Assembly (NCBI GenBank): GCA_964481765.1
Contig: CAYZVJ010000108.1
Location: 1 to 8,393 of the forward strand
Source: G020353115 sp964481765
GTDB lineage: Bacteria > Bacteroidota > Bacteroidia > Bacteroidales > VadinHA17
Length of the DNA stretch: 8,393 nt
Reading direction: 5' to 3'
Shown here: positions 7,020 through 8,393 of the stretch, piece after piece
Numbering within the stretch: the first letter of the stretch is position 1
Layout of the letters: every line of letters starts with the position of its first letter
The notes under the pieces: model-generated
What the model was told of the DNA's origin: nothing
Databases searched by the model: none
The model's input: only the letters and a program-made list of their open reading frames with translations
Program-made: the position numbers and the translations under genes

Positions 7020-8081
7020 ATGAAAATCAGGGAAACTGAAGCATGGGTGGTTCAGATGAAACTGTCTGAACCCTACACCATCGCTTACGAGACCATCGAT
7101 CATGCAGATAATGTATTTATCCGGATCAGTACTCATGATGGCATTACCGGATTTGGATGTGCAGCACCAGACCCGGAGGTTACAGAAGAGACATCAAAAA
7201 GTGTGATGCATTGCTTCCGGCATGTAATAGAACCAATCCTGAAGGACGCAGATCCACTATGTTACATTAAGCTTATCGAGAAACTGAAACACCACATTCC
7301 TGAAGCACCGTCTGCCATTGCCATGGTGGATATGGCGTTGTATGATATCATGGCTAAAAAAGCCGGGATCCCGGTTTATAAGTTATTGGGTGGCTACAGG
7401 AGTCAGATTAGAACCAGCATTACCATCGGGATCATGCCGGTGCAGGAAATGATAAATAAGGCTCTGGAACATAAGGAGAAAGGGTTTAAAGTGTTGAAGA
7501 TAAAAGGTGGCCGTAATGTTGAAGATGATATTGAGCGGATTATTACGGTAAGAGAGGCTGTTGGGAAAGAGATTAAGATCCGTTTCGATGCCAACCAGGG
7601 GTATTCTGTTGAAGAGGCAATTCGGTTTTTCAGGGAGACGAAAAATGCGCGGGTTGAACTCCTGGAACAACCCACCCGGAGAGATGAGATGGAAAAAATG
7701 GGAATAGTCAGTAAAAAAGTTGCCATACCCGTTATGGCTGATGAGAGCCTGATGAACCTGAGGGATGTTTTTCGTATGGCAAAGCGTGAGCTGACGGATA
7801 TGATCAATATCAAGCTGATGAAGGTGGGTGGGATCTCCGAAGCGTTACACATTAATTCGGTTGCGCGGGCAGCAGGTTTTGAGGTGATGGTGGGATGTAT
7901 GGATGAGAGCGAACTGGGGATCTCAGCCGGCTTGCATTTTGCCCTTGCCCGGCCCAATGTGATCTATGCTGACCTGGATGGACACCTTGACCTGGTGGAT
8001 GACCCGGCCCGTGGATCTGTTATACTGAAAGATGGGGTGCTTTATCCAAAGAACATTCCGGGCCTGGGTTGGGAAGTTTGA
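7020..8081 (+). CDS. Enolase-superfamily epimerase, dipeptide epimerase / DgcA type
   Basis: The 353-residue protein has the muconate-lactonising/dipeptide-epimerase plan of capping domain plus barrel. The catalytic set is complete. LKIKGG (159-164) gives K160 and the general base K162. Metal ligands are D190 in RFDANQGY, E216 in ELLEQP and D241 in MADES. K268 in NIKLMKVGG is the second base. These positions nearly coincide with those of Bacillus L-Ala-D/L-Glu epimerase. A DLD motif (D318, D320) near the C-terminus matches the DxD that holds the free amino group of dipeptides in that enzyme. The protein should use Mg2+ to invert the alpha carbon of a dipeptide or an N-acyl amino acid. With the DUF1611 gene it recalls the DgcN-DgcA pair. 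It is the last operon gene, 9 bases after the fusion, with no clear Shine-Dalgarno site. Its stop codon overlaps a tRNA promoter element. The exact substrate is unknown; o-succinylbenzoate synthase or N-succinyl-amino-acid racemase is less likely. Confidence 0.9.
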   Translation: MKIRETEAWVVQMKLSEPYTIAYETIDHADNVFIRISTHDGITGFGCAAPDPEVTEETSKSVMHCFRHVIEPILKDADPLCYIKLIEKLKHHIPEAPSAIAMVDMALYDIMAKKAGIPVYKLLGGYRSQIRTSITIGIMPVQEMINKALEHKEKGFKVLKIKGGRNVEDDIERIITVREAVGKEIKIRFDANQGYSVEEAIRFFRETKNARVELLEQPTRRDEMEKMGIVSKKVAIPVMADESLMNLRDVFRMAKRELTDMINIKLMKVGGISEALHINSVARAAGFEVMVGCMDESELGISAGLHFALARPNVIYADLDGHLDLVDDPARGSVILKDGVLYPKNIPGLGWEV

Positions 8082-8108
8082 GGGATAAGCCGGTTTTTAT
8101 TATTTTTG
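8077..8108 (+). promoter_or_regulatory. Promoter of the tRNA-Ser gene
   Basis: TTTG at 8077-8080 and TATTTTTG at 8101-8108 are perfect Bacteroidota -33 and -7 elements, 20 bases apart. The implied transcript start near 8115 lies only about 4 bases before the mature tRNA 5' end. The -33 element overlaps the TGA stop of the epimerase gene, so the tRNA has its own promoter packed against the operon end. Confidence 0.7.
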
Positions 8109-8118
8109 CCTTTTCATC

Positions 8119-8207
8119 GGAGAAATGCCGGAGTGGTCGAACGGGGCAGACTCGAAATCTGTTGTCCGCCTTACGGCGGACCGGGGGTTCGAATCCCTCT
8201 TTCTCCG
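8119..8207 (+). tRNA. tRNA-Ser (anticodon CGA)
   Basis: An 89-base tRNA with a complete cloverleaf. The acceptor stem is GGAGAAA (8119-8125) with TTTCTCC (8200-8206), followed by the discriminator G at 8207. The anticodon loop CTCGAAA (8151-8157) carries CGA at 8153-8155, which reads UCG codons. The long variable arm typical of class II serine tRNAs pairs GTCCGCC (8164-8170) with GGCGGAC (8175-8181) around TTAC. The T loop is TTCGAAT (8188-8194). The 3' CCA is not encoded, since CAA follows the discriminator, so it must be added after transcription. Confidence 0.96.
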
Positions 8208-8219
8208 CAAAGATGAAAT

Positions 8220-8247
8220 AAACCCGGCATGACCGGGTTTTTATTTT
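8220..8247 (+). terminator. Rho-independent terminator after the tRNA
   Basis: AAACCCGG (8220-8227) pairs with CCGGGTTT (8233-8240) around a CATGA loop, and a T-rich run (TTATTTT, 8241-8247) follows. It lies 13 bases after the tRNA and should end its transcript and any operon read-through. Confidence 0.85.
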
Positions 8248-8292
8248 ATGCCGAACCAGCGAAGAAAGCTTGCTTTCCGGAGCAGGTGAGTA

Positions 8293-8319
8293 ATAAAATA
8301 AAAAAACACGGTAGTGTTT
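8293..8319 (-). terminator. Minus-strand terminator facing the tRNA terminator
   Basis: On the minus strand, AAACAC (8319-8314) pairs with GTGTTT (8309-8304) around a TACC loop. A T run follows (A run 8300-8306 on the plus strand), then TATTTTAT. It would end a transcript entering from beyond the right edge, which implies a convergent neighbour outside the window. The stem is only six pairs and AT-rich, so it may be weak. Confidence 0.55.
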
Positions 8320-8345
8320 ATTTCATCTTTGCTGGAACCCCCTTC

Positions 8346-8384
8346 AGGGATCACGATCCCGCTGAAAGCGGGAGAGTAATCCCT
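8346..8384. repeat. Nested palindrome at the right edge
   Basis: CCCGCT (8358-8363) pairs with AGCGGG (8367-8372) around GAA. An outer pair, AGGGAT (8346-8351) with ATCCCT (8379-8384), encloses it. A competing small hairpin, GGGAT-CACG-ATCCC (8347-8360), shares both strands' bases. The compact GC-rich folding inside an intergenic tail looks like an interspersed palindromic repeat unit. The unit may continue past the window edge. Confidence 0.55.
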
Positions 8385-8393
8385 CGAGTAACC

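Larger units (their letters stand above)
8207..8332. repeat. Imperfect inverted repeat: tRNA 3' trailer and its diverged mirror copy
   Basis: The tRNA trailer at 8207-8223 (GCAAAGATGAAATAAAC) recurs exactly as its reverse complement at 8316-8332. A second exact inverted match, TTTTTATTTTAT at 8238-8249, recurs at 8293-8304. Each arm carries its own different terminator hairpin between these blocks (8224-8237 against 8305-8315). A third inverted match is GGGGGTTC of the tRNA T arm (8183-8190) with 8335-8342, closer to the trailer copy than in the tRNA. Between the arms lies a small palindrome, GAAAGC-TT-GCTTTC (8264-8277). Confidence 0.75.

Noticed and set aside
8207..8332. A pair of inverted repeats that could be the ends of an insertion sequence.
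   Set aside because: Only about 90 bases lie between the arms, with no transposase and no target duplication seen. It was kept as a repeat, not called a mobile element.
8346..8384. CRISPR repeat.
   Set aside because: There is only one palindromic unit, with no regularly spaced repeats or cas genes.
8241..8393. A minus-strand frame of about 50 codons open from the right edge to a stop at 8243-8241.
   Set aside because: It runs through the terminator, the inverted repeat and the palindromes and has no recognisable protein motif. It is more likely an accident of repeat sequence, though the C-terminus of a gene beyond the edge cannot be excluded.

Overview
The window reads as an accessory part of a Bacteroidota chromosome or metagenome contig. 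Three things point there: a divergent gene for a DUF5916 protein with a CBM9-like N-terminal domain (a family typical of this phylum), start codons without a good Shine-Dalgarno sequence, and promoter matches of the Bacteroidota type (TTG/TTTG, then TAnnTTTG about 20 bases later). No stretch above about 300 bases lacks a gene.

Layout. Bases 1-2186 (minus strand) hold most of the DUF5916 gene, whose 3' end lies beyond the window. A 239-base divergent intergenic region (2187-2425) carries a candidate promoter in each direction and a hairpin at the start codon of the minus-strand gene. Bases 2426-8081 (plus strand) hold a tight four-gene set with gaps of 8, 5 and 9 bases, almost certainly one operon. 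Its genes are (1) a threonine-synthase-like PLP enzyme, (2) a DUF1611 P-loop protein of the DgcN type, (3) a 789-residue fusion of a MurL-like PP-loop ATPase with a creatininase-family metallohydrolase, and (4) an enolase-superfamily epimerase of the dipeptide-epimerase/DgcA type. A tRNA-Ser(CGA) with its own promoter follows at 8119-8207, then a terminator and a repeat-rich tail (8207-8393) with a diverged inverted copy of the tRNA 3' flank.

How the genes may work together. Three of the four operon products belong to families that act on the stereochemistry or acylation of amino acids and small peptides. DUF1611/DgcN with the enolase DgcA is a described pair for D-glutamate use through N-acetyl-glutamate. 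MurL is an ATP-dependent epimerase of a C-terminal glutamyl residue. The dipeptide epimerases invert alpha carbons in L-Ala-D/L-Glu-type substrates. A PLP enzyme that could make or rearrange an amino acid and a creatininase-type amidohydrolase complete the set. My inference is a small pathway that makes, inverts or degrades an unusual (D-) amino acid or a Glu-like dipeptide. The substrate cannot be read from the sequence. I do not recognise this exact combination, in particular the MurL-creatininase fusion, as a described system. It is the best candidate here for a new one.
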